64,000 bases of DNA from JBAWWY01 sp037144355 (GCA_037144355.1 JBAWWY010000008.1:1-64000); one strand, 5' to 3'. Positions 31,201 through 39,470 are shown, counted from the first letter of the stretch. Translations and numbers: made by a program. The notes: a model not told the origin generated them from the sequence alone.

Positions 31201-31312
31201 AGAAGCAACAAACTTATTAAATGAAAAGCGCAATGATATTACAATAAAAATTGAGAAAATGGAATCTGAGATTACAAAGATTGGAGGTGGGGCAAATGGA
31301 AACCAACAATAG
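28235..31312 (+). CDS. Large P-loop ATPase, DpdH-like by position
   Basis: About 1025 residues. A single clear Walker A (QGSNGSGKSH) lies near residue 73, and FIEDITSF around 308-316 could be the Walker B strand of a STAND/AAA-like ATPase. The remaining 600 residues are helical and unassigned. I chose the ATG at 28235, which has GAGG upstream and lies 5 bp after the previous stop, over earlier in-frame codons. Size and position match DpdH, an ATP-binding protein of Dpd islands. It may be the regulator or motor that licenses cutting; this is inference. Confidence 0.6.
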   Translation: MDAQRLKRLSQVIQTEATTPSIADFLATHIPFENLYLQKGTGSKEDSLNENKLFQEIICDSPEEHKLILIQGSNGSGKSHLIRWLKEKYQKQANEKEVVLLISRAHNTLQDALKQIIDADLFPEEIKENELRIIRNAKGNITGEELKKTINFNFTLEIDKDKEAGNDLLDERYRDWLKSYLTDEYIINTFLLVDNGPLSKICAKLGTKEDGTINQNEDQIFAAKDFKITLQQIKQNLDIANAGAAGNTIRLAEKFATEGEGSELRNKVAEYLNSKVSSVIQRSLNLESADFKNLFASLRSILKKQGNKLTLFIEDITSFSGLDNALMEVLITNHSAEGNGEFCRISSICGATTSFYWNSIPDNIKDRVTHNILIKEEAMLGNKKQLSYFAAKYINAINLDEKIICDWANKGAYEEAIPIAKLPEYPWAIVSQQEKDFSIFPFNETALWNLYQSLDVARRTPRVFLKNVILHVLSMWVTDPEGFLLNESRFTLDSQPIPRWKIIHYTESNKKIDPNTATQRGILLRLWGDTTTELRNGMLGGLPKSLFETFKVPSNISGEIEITTNSIEQIDVAPDSNPIPIIANNSDYNKVEEDILNWFNNKAILISHIELRDLLKDFIVASINWEVEEVNEILVNAYINTRLRVHIRGQNVEVSSGFILERQEESMYLLISLAAWKYLGDYTWNFESSEDYLVTVLSWIENNKNKIISIVKSPDLISTDWNLSLWNVAAVYLIKAIFSGVDTTNTNEALLLKLFAEENNFEYNYKHGEIWGTMAKEISTKEVYRETTLSSAKNYFSKTIGSAEVGQTRYTIVDAFEILKQIELLRSINWDLKTLQINILRKEQSLWYFSINCINEFSESIEKAINEEVQLSNDYLQIFNEALGENSNEEVVKLSLQSINDYLKFLNNPLNLNYNESDYFNISRSDSYGAFYKAIENARALCKKVEMPIKLFEISKNPFDEIEKYKRILTNFNKLVNEKNIIFISSLDKEATNLLNEKRNDITIKIEKMESEITKIGGGANGNQQ

Positions 31313-31979
31313 ACTGATTGAAATGATAGAAAACTCCAAGAGGGAAGGATCTAATTATCTAAAAGTAAAAAGACTGAACAGCCAAAAGGCGGATATAGTG
31401 AATTTCAGTTCTCACTTTGACATTGTATATATGGACTTTATTAAAATCGAAGAATCACTGAAATTAATGTATAAGATTATCAATGAAAAAATTGACTTAG
31501 AACCTACAAAATCATCATTAATTCTATTAAAAGAAAAATTCAATAAAGATGATTATGACATGGCATATCTGAATACACTGAAAAGAGAAATAGCGCTCAT
31601 AAACCTAAAGATACTAGAATTATGGAATAATTATATTGGACAAAAAACTGCCGCAATTTCAGGAGTTTTAGAAACTATCAATACGATAATCGCCGAATTA
31701 CCTGAGAGAACAATCCTTTATCAGAAGAAAACATTGTTTTCAAGAGCTGCACCAGGAAGCCAAGAAGCTATCAATGCAATAGATGAATATACAAAATTAG
31801 CAAGTTCACTAATAGCAAAACTAGACTTAAAAGATAGTGTATTAAATTTTCTTAAACTTATTGCAACAGGGAAAAATTTAACATTGAAAGATTTAAACGC
31901 CGAAGTATATGATTGGCTTCAAGCAAATGGGTTCTCATCAAAAATTAATGTATCATTTACTAGCAATGAGCGAAGATAG
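31296..31979 (+). CDS. Small helical protein, DpdI-like by position
   Basis: About 227 residues, predicted mostly alpha-helical, rich in lysine and glutamate and without known motifs. The ATG at 31296 follows GGAGGTGGGG and overlaps the end of the large ATPase gene by 17 bp, so it is probably coupled to it. It is the last gene of the gapless cluster; the next gene starts 80 bp further on. It matches DpdI only by position and size. Confidence 0.5.
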   Translation: METNNRLIEMIENSKREGSNYLKVKRLNSQKADIVNFSSHFDIVYMDFIKIEESLKLMYKIINEKIDLEPTKSSLILLKEKFNKDDYDMAYLNTLKREIALINLKILELWNNYIGQKTAAISGVLETINTIIAELPERTILYQKKTLFSRAAPGSQEAINAIDEYTKLASSLIAKLDLKDSVLNFLKLIATGKNLTLKDLNAEVYDWLQANGFSSKINVSFTSNERR

Positions 31980-32059
31980 AAGCGCTGTATATAATAAAAT
32001 GATTTAGCTTATTGATAAAAAATACAAACTATAAAAAAACATTTCAAAGAGGATATTAA

Positions 32060-32701
32060 ATGGATAAAAGTCTTGAGTTCTGGGATAAAACAATTAAGAA
32101 TCTTAATCCACTTGATTCATGTTATGATGGTTGGCTTAATAAGTATTTTGATGGAAATTTTGATAAAAATACTACGGTCATTGAGTTAGGATGCGGTTGG
32201 GGAGATGATACTTCTTTTCTTGCAAAAACAGAATGCAAAATAGCTTCCTGTGATTTCTCAGCTGAAGCAATAAATGTTATCAAAATTCTATATCCTAGTG
32301 TTAAACTATATCAATTCAATTTTCTAGAAACATTTCCTTTCGAATCAAATAGCGCTAATGTAATAATTGGAGATTTGTGTTTGCATTATTTTAACGATCA
32401 AGAGATGGCTCAAATTTTAGGAGAGATTCAAAGAGTTTTAGTGGATGATGGGTTATTTCTTTGCAGATTAAATTCTAACCAAGATATTAATTTCGGAGCT
32501 GGGCAAGGCATAGAAATAAGCGAAGGTATTTATGAGTCAGATGCTGGGGTTAAAAGATATTTTGATTATGGAACAATAATGAGAGTTTTCAAAGAATTCA
32601 GGATAAACTATATTAATGAATATATATTAAAGAAATATTCAAAAGATAAAATAGTTTGGGAAATTGGAATGACTATATGCACCCAAGAGTTGGTGAAATA
32701 A
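32060..32701 (+). CDS. Class I SAM-dependent methyltransferase
   Basis: 213 residues with a Rossmann-fold methyltransferase core. Motif I is VIELGCGWGDD near residue 35, an acidic strand end lies in ASCDFS near 60, and the motif IV region is VIIGDLCLHYF near 100. It has no DPPY/NPPY motif, so it resembles small-molecule or protein methyltransferases of the Methyltransf_11/25 groups and not DNA methylases. Its stop overlaps the HNH gene start by one base (TAATG). A ribosome binding site (AAAGAGGATA) precedes the ATG. Confidence 0.8.
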   Translation: MDKSLEFWDKTIKNLNPLDSCYDGWLNKYFDGNFDKNTTVIELGCGWGDDTSFLAKTECKIASCDFSAEAINVIKILYPSVKLYQFNFLETFPFESNSANVIIGDLCLHYFNDQEMAQILGEIQRVLVDDGLFLCRLNSNQDINFGAGQGIEISEGIYESDAGVKRYFDYGTIMRVFKEFRINYINEYILKKYSKDKIVWEIGMTICTQELVK

Positions 32702-33702
32702 TGAGTTGGAATTTAAAAGAAGGGCATTATACAAAAGAAAATATAAGCGAAGATGAAATTTGGGGAATATTTAATAGTATATTTTCATCAAAAACTCACA
32801 ACACTACAACATATAAGTATTGCTTCTTAAAATGTCTCGTAGATAATATTTTCAATGTTGATGAAAAACTTTCTCTAGAGTTTGACGTAGTTTTCACTAG
32901 ATTCACAGAAGTCTATTGGAATCTTGTAGTAAGGCATAAACTTAGACAAATTCAAGAAAACTCTCAGTGGCAAAGAAGTGCAGTCGAGGAGATCATAGAG
33001 AATTTTCTAAATAAATATGACTTTAGTAGAGAGTTCGCATTTGAAGGACTTAAAAACAACTATCAGTTGGAGTTAATTAGTCAAATCAGACAAGTAGGTA
33101 GCAAGTATGTAATAGGAGCTTTTTATTCGGATAGCAAAGGCACCTTTTATAGCTTTTCAAAGGCAGAAAAGCGCATAATATTTAACCCGAAAGTATATGC
33201 AATGATAGTAAAGTATAAATCAATTATTGAAAAAATAAATTACTATGAGTGGATAAAATTTTTAGAAAAAGTAAATATTAAAGAATCGTCATATAGTATT
33301 GCTGAGAAATTAGATTATTCAACAAAGAGAAATAATCTTATAAATTACAAAGAAACACTTTTCGGGAAAAGTGAGCATAGTAATTGTTTCTATTGTGGGA
33401 AAGGTATTTGTAAAAATTCTATTGAGGTTGACCATTTTATACCATGGTCTTTTGTTAAAGATGATAAATTATGGAATTTTGTTTTAAGTTGCCCGAGGTG
33501 TAATAACAGCAAACGCGATAGATTAGCAATCGATAAATATAAATATATTATTATAGAACGTAATAAATTAATAATAAATAATGTTCAAGGATTAGGAGTG
33601 AATCTGGATTTTAAAGGGTATACGGAAGTCAAAATTCTGTCGATGTATAAGTCGGCAATATTTAATGGTTTTACTCCTGACTGGCAGCCAAAAATAGTTT
33701 GA
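32701..33702 (+). CDS. HNH endonuclease-domain protein
   Basis: About 333 residues starting from the ATG at 32701, which overlaps the methyltransferase stop by one base. The first 220 residues are unassigned and helical. The C-terminal part is an HNH nuclease with paired zinc cysteines (CFYCG near 229, CPRCNNSKRD near 264) around the DHFIPW catalytic element. This layout is common in prokaryotic defence nucleases. Translational coupling to the methyltransferase suggests that they act together, but the methyltransferase is not of DNA-modifying type, so an ordinary restriction-modification pair is unlikely. Confidence 0.82.
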   Translation: MSWNLKEGHYTKENISEDEIWGIFNSIFSSKTHNTTTYKYCFLKCLVDNIFNVDEKLSLEFDVVFTRFTEVYWNLVVRHKLRQIQENSQWQRSAVEEIIENFLNKYDFSREFAFEGLKNNYQLELISQIRQVGSKYVIGAFYSDSKGTFYSFSKAEKRIIFNPKVYAMIVKYKSIIEKINYYEWIKFLEKVNIKESSYSIAEKLDYSTKRNNLINYKETLFGKSEHSNCFYCGKGICKNSIEVDHFIPWSFVKDDKLWNFVLSCPRCNNSKRDRLAIDKYKYIIIERNKLIINNVQGLGVNLDFKGYTEVKILSMYKSAIFNGFTPDWQPKIV

Positions 33703-33763
33703 TTTTAGGTCTAGTAATAATCCATATGCGTTGGGTTGAAGCTAAATATGATAGGAGCTTCTA

Positions 33764-34020
33764 ATGAAAGTAGAGAAACAATATAAACTGATTGATTCTT
33801 GCGATAAGGAATATTATGCTAGAGTACCTGGTGAATTGGGAGGCCATTAATCATTAAAGATTTATGGTAAATTAGATTGTACATCAGCCTTAATTCATAT
33901 TAACAAAGGCAACTATATTAATAATAGGGTTTTCTTTCTTAATGAAAATATTGCAATTGAAGCAGGATAGGACCTTGTGGCATATGAATGAAAGAAAAAT
34001 GAAAAGAGTGGAAAGCTAAA
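33764..34020 (+). pseudogene. Decayed Ada-type metal-binding domain protein
   Basis: The reading starts at ATG 33764 after AGGAG and encodes a recognisable small protein of the Ada metal-binding kind: VPGELGGH, then KIYGKLDCTSALIHI, NNRVFFLNE and AIEAG. It is interrupted by TAA at 33848, by TAG with a frameshift at 33968, and by two further TGA codons. After correcting the frame, RPCGI-x-MKEK-x-KEWK can still be read. It is therefore a broken gene in which the fold and motif order remain visible. It fills the 353 bp gap after the HNH gene. Confidence 0.7.
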
Positions 34021-34055
34021 ACGCAAAAACATTTTTTCTTTTGGAGGCGAATCGT

Positions 34056-34424
34056 ATGAAATTAAATGTTACACAGAAAAAACTAGCGGAACAACTCGTG
34101 ATATCTGTTATACGCAAGGAGGGAATTGTTACATGTGATGAATTGGCATCTAGAATTAATCACCAAATTAATTGGAGAGAAGTTAAAAGAGAATTACTAG
34201 GGATATCACAAGTATGCAAAGAACGGGGGCTTCCTATTATATGTGTAAAAGTAGTAGTTCAAAGCACCGGAGTACCTCCAATATGGTCTTTTCTTGAACA
34301 TATGAAAGAACTTGGATTTGATACTAAGGGTAAAAGTGCAATGGAAATATATAAGGGAGAACTTAGAAAAACACGCGAATTTACGGAATGGTTTAAATTA
34401 ACTGAATATATTAAAGCAAACTAA
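34056..34424 (+). CDS. Hypothetical protein
   Basis: About 122 residues from the ATG at 34056, placed 9 bp after GGAGG; the earlier TTG at 34041 overlaps the ribosome binding site and is unlikely. The N-terminal part (KLAEQLVISVIRKEGIVTCDELASRIN) looks like a winged-helix segment. The middle holds a conserved-looking PPIWSFLEHMKELGF. I do not recognise the family. It stands alone, with more than 100 bp of AT-rich DNA on its right. Confidence 0.6.
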   Translation: MKLNVTQKKLAEQLVISVIRKEGIVTCDELASRINHQINWREVKRELLGISQVCKERGLPIICVKVVVQSTGVPPIWSFLEHMKELGFDTKGKSAMEIYKGELRKTREFTEWFKLTEYIKAN

Positions 34425-34550
34425 TTACTTAATAATATTTGAAAGAAAGATGGTTTATACTTTAATATAAATCCAAAATGGTGCAACTAATATTTTGACG
34501 TTGCTTAAACAATAAATAATTTACACATAGTAAAAATATAAAGGAGAAAC

Positions 34551-34919
34551 ATGTATACAGTAACTGTTATGACTATGTTTGTTAGCATGCTTGACGGTGC
34601 AACTTGTTTGGCAGATGCTTCAACGTTGAAAAAAGCAATTAAGGACTTCCAAAGAATAAGCAAAAGGGAATTCAAAGAAGTATATGATATTATTGATGGT
34701 TATTTTTATGATACTTATGAAAATGAAAATAATTTCCCTGATGAATATTCTACAGTTCTGGTACTAGGGGTATTTAATAATGAGCGTGAATGTATACTAA
34801 GTAGAAATTTTGATTATAATCCTGTAAAAAAAATTATGGACCAGAAATTTGAGATTGAGATTGACTATGATATATTGAACGAATTAGAAAAAAAGACGTT
34901 AGTTGAGCTAGGTTATTAA
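34551..34919 (+). CDS. Hypothetical protein
   Basis: This acidic 122-residue protein has no motif I recognise. It starts at ATG after AAAGGAGAAAC. It begins MYTVTVMTMFVSMLDGATCLAD, which is hydrophobic but too broken by polar residues for a clear signal peptide. The rest alternates charged helices. It lies in a row of small co-directional genes of unknown function. Confidence 0.55.
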   Translation: MYTVTVMTMFVSMLDGATCLADASTLKKAIKDFQRISKREFKEVYDIIDGYFYDTYENENNFPDEYSTVLVLGVFNNERECILSRNFDYNPVKKIMDQKFEIEIDYDILNELEKKTLVELGY

Positions 34920-34966
34920 TAAAATATTTAGAATTTAGTGTTAAAAGTATTGAAAGGAAGAAAAAG

Positions 34967-35749
34967 ATGGAAGCACAATACGTACTTATTTTCATTGGTG
35001 TGATATCAATAACAACCATAATACTAATAACTCAAGATGCAAAACGAAAAAAGATAATTAAAAATGAAAATAAAAACTTAGACAGTAGCAATTTGCAAAT
35101 ACCACCCATCGCATCTCAAACTTCAGAAAATATTCTCAATAAGAGCGAAACCAATATTAACGTAAAAAAAGATCTTTCAGTAAAACGTCGTAATTTAGAA
35201 TATACTTCCCTTGAACAATACTTAAAAGGTCATGGGATAGCATATATTGACAATAGGCCAAAGGGTGGAGCGCTCTGGGTGCTTGATATTTATGATAATT
35301 TCAAAAATATAAAATTAGAATTACTGAAAAAAGGTATTGATTTTAGAATTGCAGAGCATGGGGGAAGGGCATCAAATTATAAAAAAGCATGGTATACAAA
35401 AAATGTAGATGATCAAAAGTATCAAAATGTTCAAATAAAATGGCTTATTCCAGATGAGGATTATAGTACAAGTAAAATTAATCTTTCAATCCCCATCAAA
35501 AAAACGGAAAACTTCAATTATGAACATACTAATAAAGAGAGACAAGAAGAAATTAAGTCAGGCAAAGAAGCGATTTCGGAAAAGGGATGGGAGGAGTTCA
35601 AAGAATTCGCTAAAAGTAGAGAAGAAAAAATGGATGATTTTCATACAGCGCATACTTGCAGAAACTGTATGTTACAACGTGCTGAAGACTGCGTAGGAGC
35701 AAAGCAAATTTGCGAATTTTTTAAATATGCCCCAAGGTTAGATAGATGA
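34967..35749 (+). CDS. Membrane-anchored hypothetical protein with C-terminal Cys motif
   Basis: 260 residues with one N-terminal membrane segment (about residues 5-24), a lysine/serine-rich linker, and a soluble domain of about residues 75-165. A C-terminal cysteine-containing tail (HTCRNC, EDCVG, QICEFF) could bind a metal. The short cytoplasmic or external head could not be oriented with certainty. Start: ATG after GAAAGGAAG. No family is recognised. Confidence 0.6.
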   Translation: MEAQYVLIFIGVISITTIILITQDAKRKKIIKNENKNLDSSNLQIPPIASQTSENILNKSETNINVKKDLSVKRRNLEYTSLEQYLKGHGIAYIDNRPKGGALWVLDIYDNFKNIKLELLKKGIDFRIAEHGGRASNYKKAWYTKNVDDQKYQNVQIKWLIPDEDYSTSKINLSIPIKKTENFNYEHTNKERQEEIKSGKEAISEKGWEEFKEFAKSREEKMDDFHTAHTCRNCMLQRAEDCVGAKQICEFFKYAPRLDR

Positions 35750-35796
35750 AGTATATAAAACTTCTTCGTGCTCACCGCAATAAGAACGCAATTTGA

Positions 35797-36294
35797 TTAA
35801 TTGTAAAGAAGCGATTTTTGAATAATACTTCCTCCCAGGATTCTATCAATATCTTTGCAGCTAGCTTCAAATTCTAACTTGATTTGTTCGTAATCATCTA
35901 GGTATTCTCCAAGTTGCATGATCATCCAAAGGGCGATTGCTTCAGGCAAAGTGCATACACCGGTATTCGCTTCGAGTAATAGTTTCGATGTATTCTCACG
36001 AATCCAAATACCTTGTTCGAATGCATAGAAAGAACTTCTCAAGTCTCCGTCTTCATTTGTCATAAGAGTTTGGCATGGTTGTGCATCAATGCCGAACTTA
36101 TCAATTAGAATGTCATTTGCCATATCTAAGAAGTGCTCTATTTCCCAAGAGCCAAGTTCCTTGCTACCTTCAAGAAGGAAATAGTGAAAAGAATCCTTGA
36201 TAATTTCACCATTGTCATCACACCTTACGCATTCTTCTCCACCGTTTCCAAAATAAATCACCTTAATCTTTTCATTTCTATTTTCCATTTTCAT
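35797..36294 (-). CDS. Hypothetical protein
   Basis: This acidic 165-residue protein has a GNGGEECVRCDDNGE segment near its N-terminus (one C-x2-C pair) and two long helices near the C-terminus. I do not recognise it. The ribosome binding site GGGGGA stands before the ATG for residue 1 (MKMEN); the second ATG, two codons later, is equally possible. It is transcribed towards the membrane-protein gene, in the same direction as the phosphatase gene upstream of it. Confidence 0.6.
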   Translation of the reverse strand: MKMENRNEKIKVIYFGNGGEECVRCDDNGEIIKDSFHYFLLEGSKELGSWEIEHFLDMANDILIDKFGIDAQPCQTLMTNEDGDLRSSFYAFEQGIWIRENTSKLLLEANTGVCTLPEAIALWMIMQLGEYLDDYEQIKLEFEASCKDIDRILGGSIIQKSLLYN

Positions 36295-36337
36295 TTCCCC
36301 CTTATAAATTTTTATTCATTACTCAATTTGTTTATTC

Positions 36338-36973
36338 CTATGCAGCACATCTGTTAATATTCACGTTAGTTTTATTTACTGAGTATATTGCAACGATATC
36401 GCCATCTATTAATTCCATAGCGCTTAGATTACCTCCAAATACACACCCTGTATCAAGCGCGATTCTGTCATTCCACACCACAGGGACGTCGCTGCCATTT
36501 ATTAGTCTAGTTGGGGTGTGACCGAAAGCTACTTTCTTTTTCAATTGATCTGGGAAGCTGTAAAACTGGTCCCTGATCCAGAGCATTTCTTCTTCGTCTT
36601 GCTCTGATAATTCCTTCATTGGGTTGATACCTCCATGTACGTAAAACCATGATTCATCTTCAAAATAAACGGGGCGGCTTCTAATAAACTCAATTTCCTT
36701 TTCGCTAAATCTATTATTGCTCATAAACCTATTTCCTACTGAATCCAATAGCATTTGTTCGTGATTTCCCATAAGTGGGATGACCTTGTCTGGACCGTAC
36801 TTATTTAGCAAATTTTGAAGTAGTTCAAGTACTTCATGTTCTTCATTTCCCCTATCAATATAATCTCCAAGTAAAATAAGTCTGTCTTCTCCCAATTTAA
36901 TTCCCATTATTTTAATCATTTCCCTTAGCTCCTGAAAGCACCCGTGGACATCTCCTATTACATACGTTTTCAT
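36338..36973 (-). CDS. Metallophosphatase, serine/threonine-phosphatase type
   Basis: About 212 residues. Three metallophosphoesterase motifs are visible: DVHGC near residue 8, GDYIDRGN near 38 and GNHEQM near 70, followed by a VHGGI and a GHTP motif supplying the later metal-binding histidines. This is the PrpE/ApaH-like group, which hydrolyses phosphoproteins or diadenosine tetraphosphate. The start at 36973 has AAAGGAG upstream; the earlier in-frame codon at 37006 has none. The cellular substrate cannot be determined. Confidence 0.88.
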   Translation of the reverse strand: MKTYVIGDVHGCFQELREMIKIMGIKLGEDRLILLGDYIDRGNEEHEVLELLQNLLNKYGPDKVIPLMGNHEQMLLDSVGNRFMSNNRFSEKEIEFIRSRPVYFEDESWFYVHGGINPMKELSEQDEEEMLWIRDQFYSFPDQLKKKVAFGHTPTRLINGSDVPVVWNDRIALDTGCVFGGNLSAMELIDGDIVAIYSVNKTNVNINRCAA

Positions 36974-37119
36974 TTTTTTATTCTCCTTTCTCTTTTGTAA
37001 TTTCATTTTAGTATGTATTCTATTTTACAAATAGGGAGCTCAGTTTCCTATTTTTGCGCGTCATGATATAATAAATCAAAATAAAATCTCAAATACTATT
37101 TAGGGGGCGTAGAGTATTC

Positions 37120-38127
37120 ATGATAGACAAAGATTGCAATCCAAGCCTTGCAGCTATGATTAACCAAGCTTTTTCAAACGACTATCCTGGTAACAAGTTT
37201 GCATATGAAAAGAGAGCAGAAGAAAAAGCACAGTTACTAAAAGGAATTAACGAGAGAGCAGATATGCCTGGTAAGTGTATTGAAGGCCAAATCAATCTGA
37301 GCTTAACTTTGGATGATCTTTTGAAAGACTCTTCTGCTTTTCAACAGAATATTAGTGATTTTATTGCTTCTAAATTTAATGGGAAATTTCAATATACCCA
37401 GCGCTTTGAATCATTGATAAATTATATAAATCATAAATACAAAGCTAACATTTCAACTGAATTTTTGAAAAAGTTCCAACACAAAGATGCGGATCGTAGA
37501 AGACTTGAATTACTGAAATTAATGCATTCCGAGCTTAATGGATCAGGTAAGAGCATGATTAAAATTGCCGAAGTATTTGGCGTTGATGTAAAGACAATAA
37601 GAGAAGATTTTAATAGGTTGGAAAAAGATTTTGCCTTTCTAGATACAGAGATTAATATAAACGGTTTTGATAAAAATAATAAAATCCACAATTCGCCTGT
37701 TCATCCAGTATTCCTAGCTTTAAACTCAACACAACTTTATAGCCTTCTTTTCGCCCTAAAAGTTATGGCAAATGGAACTGTATTGGAAGACACCGCACTC
37801 TCAATTTCAAACTCAGTCTACTCACAACTAAGTGAACTCGGGGAGAATCTAGTTTCTGACATATATCAGGCAAGTGATTTGCCGGAAGGTTTTAAGAAAC
37901 AATTCGTTGGCTCTTATGTCATATTTAAAGAAATGGGAAAGCAGGTCATCTTACACGCAGCTGCTTATAAAATTGAATGCACTATAACTTATTTGGATGA
38001 AGATAAAAAAGTGAAAGTGAGCGGAATCCCGAAAATCAATCCTGAAAAGGGTTATAATTCATTTATTTTAACCACGCCAAATGGCATCTGTATAATAAAA
38101 GGTAGTGATGTAATTGAAGCAATTTAA
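37120..38127 (+). CDS. HTH transcriptional regulator, WYL-like
   Basis: A 335-residue protein with a central helix-turn-helix near residues 125-170 (RRRLELLKLMHSEL, then IAEVFGVDVKTIREDFNRLE), of the type seen in DeoR/WYL regulators. The C-terminal 140 residues could be a WYL-like sensor, but I cannot see the W-Y-L triad, so that part is unassigned. The first 110 residues are also unassigned. It is preceded by a GGGGGCG site and stands alone between divergent and co-directional genes of unknown function. Confidence 0.65.
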   Translation: MIDKDCNPSLAAMINQAFSNDYPGNKFAYEKRAEEKAQLLKGINERADMPGKCIEGQINLSLTLDDLLKDSSAFQQNISDFIASKFNGKFQYTQRFESLINYINHKYKANISTEFLKKFQHKDADRRRLELLKLMHSELNGSGKSMIKIAEVFGVDVKTIREDFNRLEKDFAFLDTEININGFDKNNKIHNSPVHPVFLALNSTQLYSLLFALKVMANGTVLEDTALSISNSVYSQLSELGENLVSDIYQASDLPEGFKKQFVGSYVIFKEMGKQVILHAAAYKIECTITYLDEDKKVKVSGIPKINPEKGYNSFILTTPNGICIIKGSDVIEAI

Positions 38128-38236
38128 GCATTTAGCCTAAGGAAAAATTATTATATTTTGTGACCACATATTACCACAATTACTTATACAATATATCTGA
38201 AAGCGTTTTGATTTGAACGAAGGAGGATGATAAATA

Positions 38237-38731
38237 GTGAGCGAAACAAAAAATCAAATTAACAAGTTTAGCGTAGAAATAAAAACACATACTTTGACAT
38301 GGAGTGAAGAAAATCAAGAAACACAAGATTATCTAGAATACTGCATTGATGGGAAATCATTACGAGAAATCTTAGCAAATGAAAATGATAATAAACAATT
38401 CATGGAAAACTATATTGGTTTATTGCCAAGAGATTTACATTTGCTATCACCAGAATCTATCCTGAAGGGTGAAGGGGTATTAGTTGAAGAAAACGGGTCA
38501 ATTGTAATATATATTTGTAATACATGTGGGGAACTCTTGTGCAGTAATGTAGCCTGTGAAATTGAAGTTAGTGACGAGTATGTGATTTGGAAGAATTTTA
38601 TGAAGCCTATTTATGACAATAAATATACAGAGTATGAAGGTGGACCTTTCAAATTTGATCGTAATGAATATGAAAAGGTCATTAGAGGGGATGATTTTTA
38701 TGAAAGAAAGAAAATCAGGGGTACTTTGTGA
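38237..38731 (+). CDS. Hypothetical protein
   Basis: This acidic 164-residue protein starts at GTG after AGGAGGATGA. A cysteine pair in YICNTCGELLC could bind a metal. Beginning at 38700, the next gene overlaps its last 32 bp, so the two are probably co-translated. The family is not recognised; the residues WSEEN and PRDLHLLSPE look like those of small immunity-type proteins, but that is only an impression. Confidence 0.55.
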   Translation: MSETKNQINKFSVEIKTHTLTWSEENQETQDYLEYCIDGKSLREILANENDNKQFMENYIGLLPRDLHLLSPESILKGEGVLVEENGSIVIYICNTCGELLCSNVACEIEVSDEYVIWKNFMKPIYDNKYTEYEGGPFKFDRNEYEKVIRGDDFYERKKIRGTL

Positions 38732-39035
38732 TGAAAAAAGTGGGAACATCTCTATCTATGTGAATGCATATATAGATAAGGGATCCTTACAAATAAGTGG
38801 ACAGGATTTAGGCGAAGATCTTATTGCTTTCTTTGGCGACTCAGAGTATGAATATTTTTATGAATTTAATGAAAAAAATACCAAATTGCTCCATGAAAAA
38901 CTAATAGCTGATTGTCAGCAAGGTAAGGGATTAATAGATTTTCTGGAGGAGCACTTTTCTGGAATTGATGGGTGTAAAAATCTTAGAGCATTCTGCAAAA
39001 AAAATAAAGTGCACTATGAATTTCATGTGAGGTAG
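38700..39035 (+). CDS. Hypothetical protein
   Basis: About 111 residues. I start it at the ATG at 38700, which has AGAGGGG upstream; the open frame runs further left but without a ribosome binding site. It contains an acidic middle (FFGDSEYEYFYEFNE) and no known motif. It overlaps the preceding gene by 32 bp, which points to coupling. Function unknown. Confidence 0.5.
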   Translation: MKERKSGVLCDEKSGNISIYVNAYIDKGSLQISGQDLGEDLIAFFGDSEYEYFYEFNEKNTKLLHEKLIADCQQGKGLIDFLEEHFSGIDGCKNLRAFCKKNKVHYEFHVR

Positions 39036-39050
39036 AAGGAGTAAGATAGA

Positions 39051-39470
39051 ATGCTGGAACAAGCTATAATTATTGCAGCGGAAGCACACAAAAAGCAAGT
39101 AGATAAATCAGGTAAGCCATACATTCTACATCCAATCCGGGTAATGTTGAATGTTGAAACCAAGGATGAAATGATTTGTGCAGTTCTTCATGATGTTATA
39201 GAAGATTCGAAAGTTAAACCTAAGGACTTGCTTGAGAAAGGTTTCACCTTAGAGATAATTGAAGCAATTTTGTCAGTTACAAAAAACCCTGACGATAAGG
39301 ACTATTTTGATTTTATTGAAAGAGCAAAAAAGAATCCAATAGGAAGAAAAGTAAAAATTGCTGATTTGAATGATAATTTAGATATTAGTAGAATTGATAA
39401 TCCAAAGGAAAACGACTACGAAAGAATGGAGAAATATCGAAAAGCGCTATTACTACTTGAGACGGATTAG
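39051..39470 (+). CDS. HD-domain hydrolase, SpoT/MESH1-like
   Basis: This 139-residue protein has the compact HD fold of small alarmone hydrolases: AAEAHKKQVDKSGKPYILHP near residues 10-29, the metal-binding pair in VLHDVIEDS near 44-52, and a later ADLNDN motif near 103-108. Such stand-alone HD proteins split (p)ppGpp, releasing pyrophosphate, or related nucleotides. There is no synthetase domain. The length fits the MESH1/small alarmone hydrolase group. Confidence 0.8.
   Translation: MLEQAIIIAAEAHKKQVDKSGKPYILHPIRVMLNVETKDEMICAVLHDVIEDSKVKPKDLLEKGFTLEIIEAILSVTKNPDDKDYFDFIERAKKNPIGRKVKIADLNDNLDISRIDNPKENDYERMEKYRKALLLLETD

Noticed and set aside
32060..33702. Classical restriction-modification pair
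   Set aside because: The methyltransferase has no DPPY/NPPY-type DNA methylase motif; it fits small-molecule or protein methyltransferases better.
33764..34020. Selenoprotein reading through TGA at a cysteine position
   Set aside because: TAA and TAG codons and a frameshift lie upstream in the same gene, so decay explains the TGA codons better than recoding.
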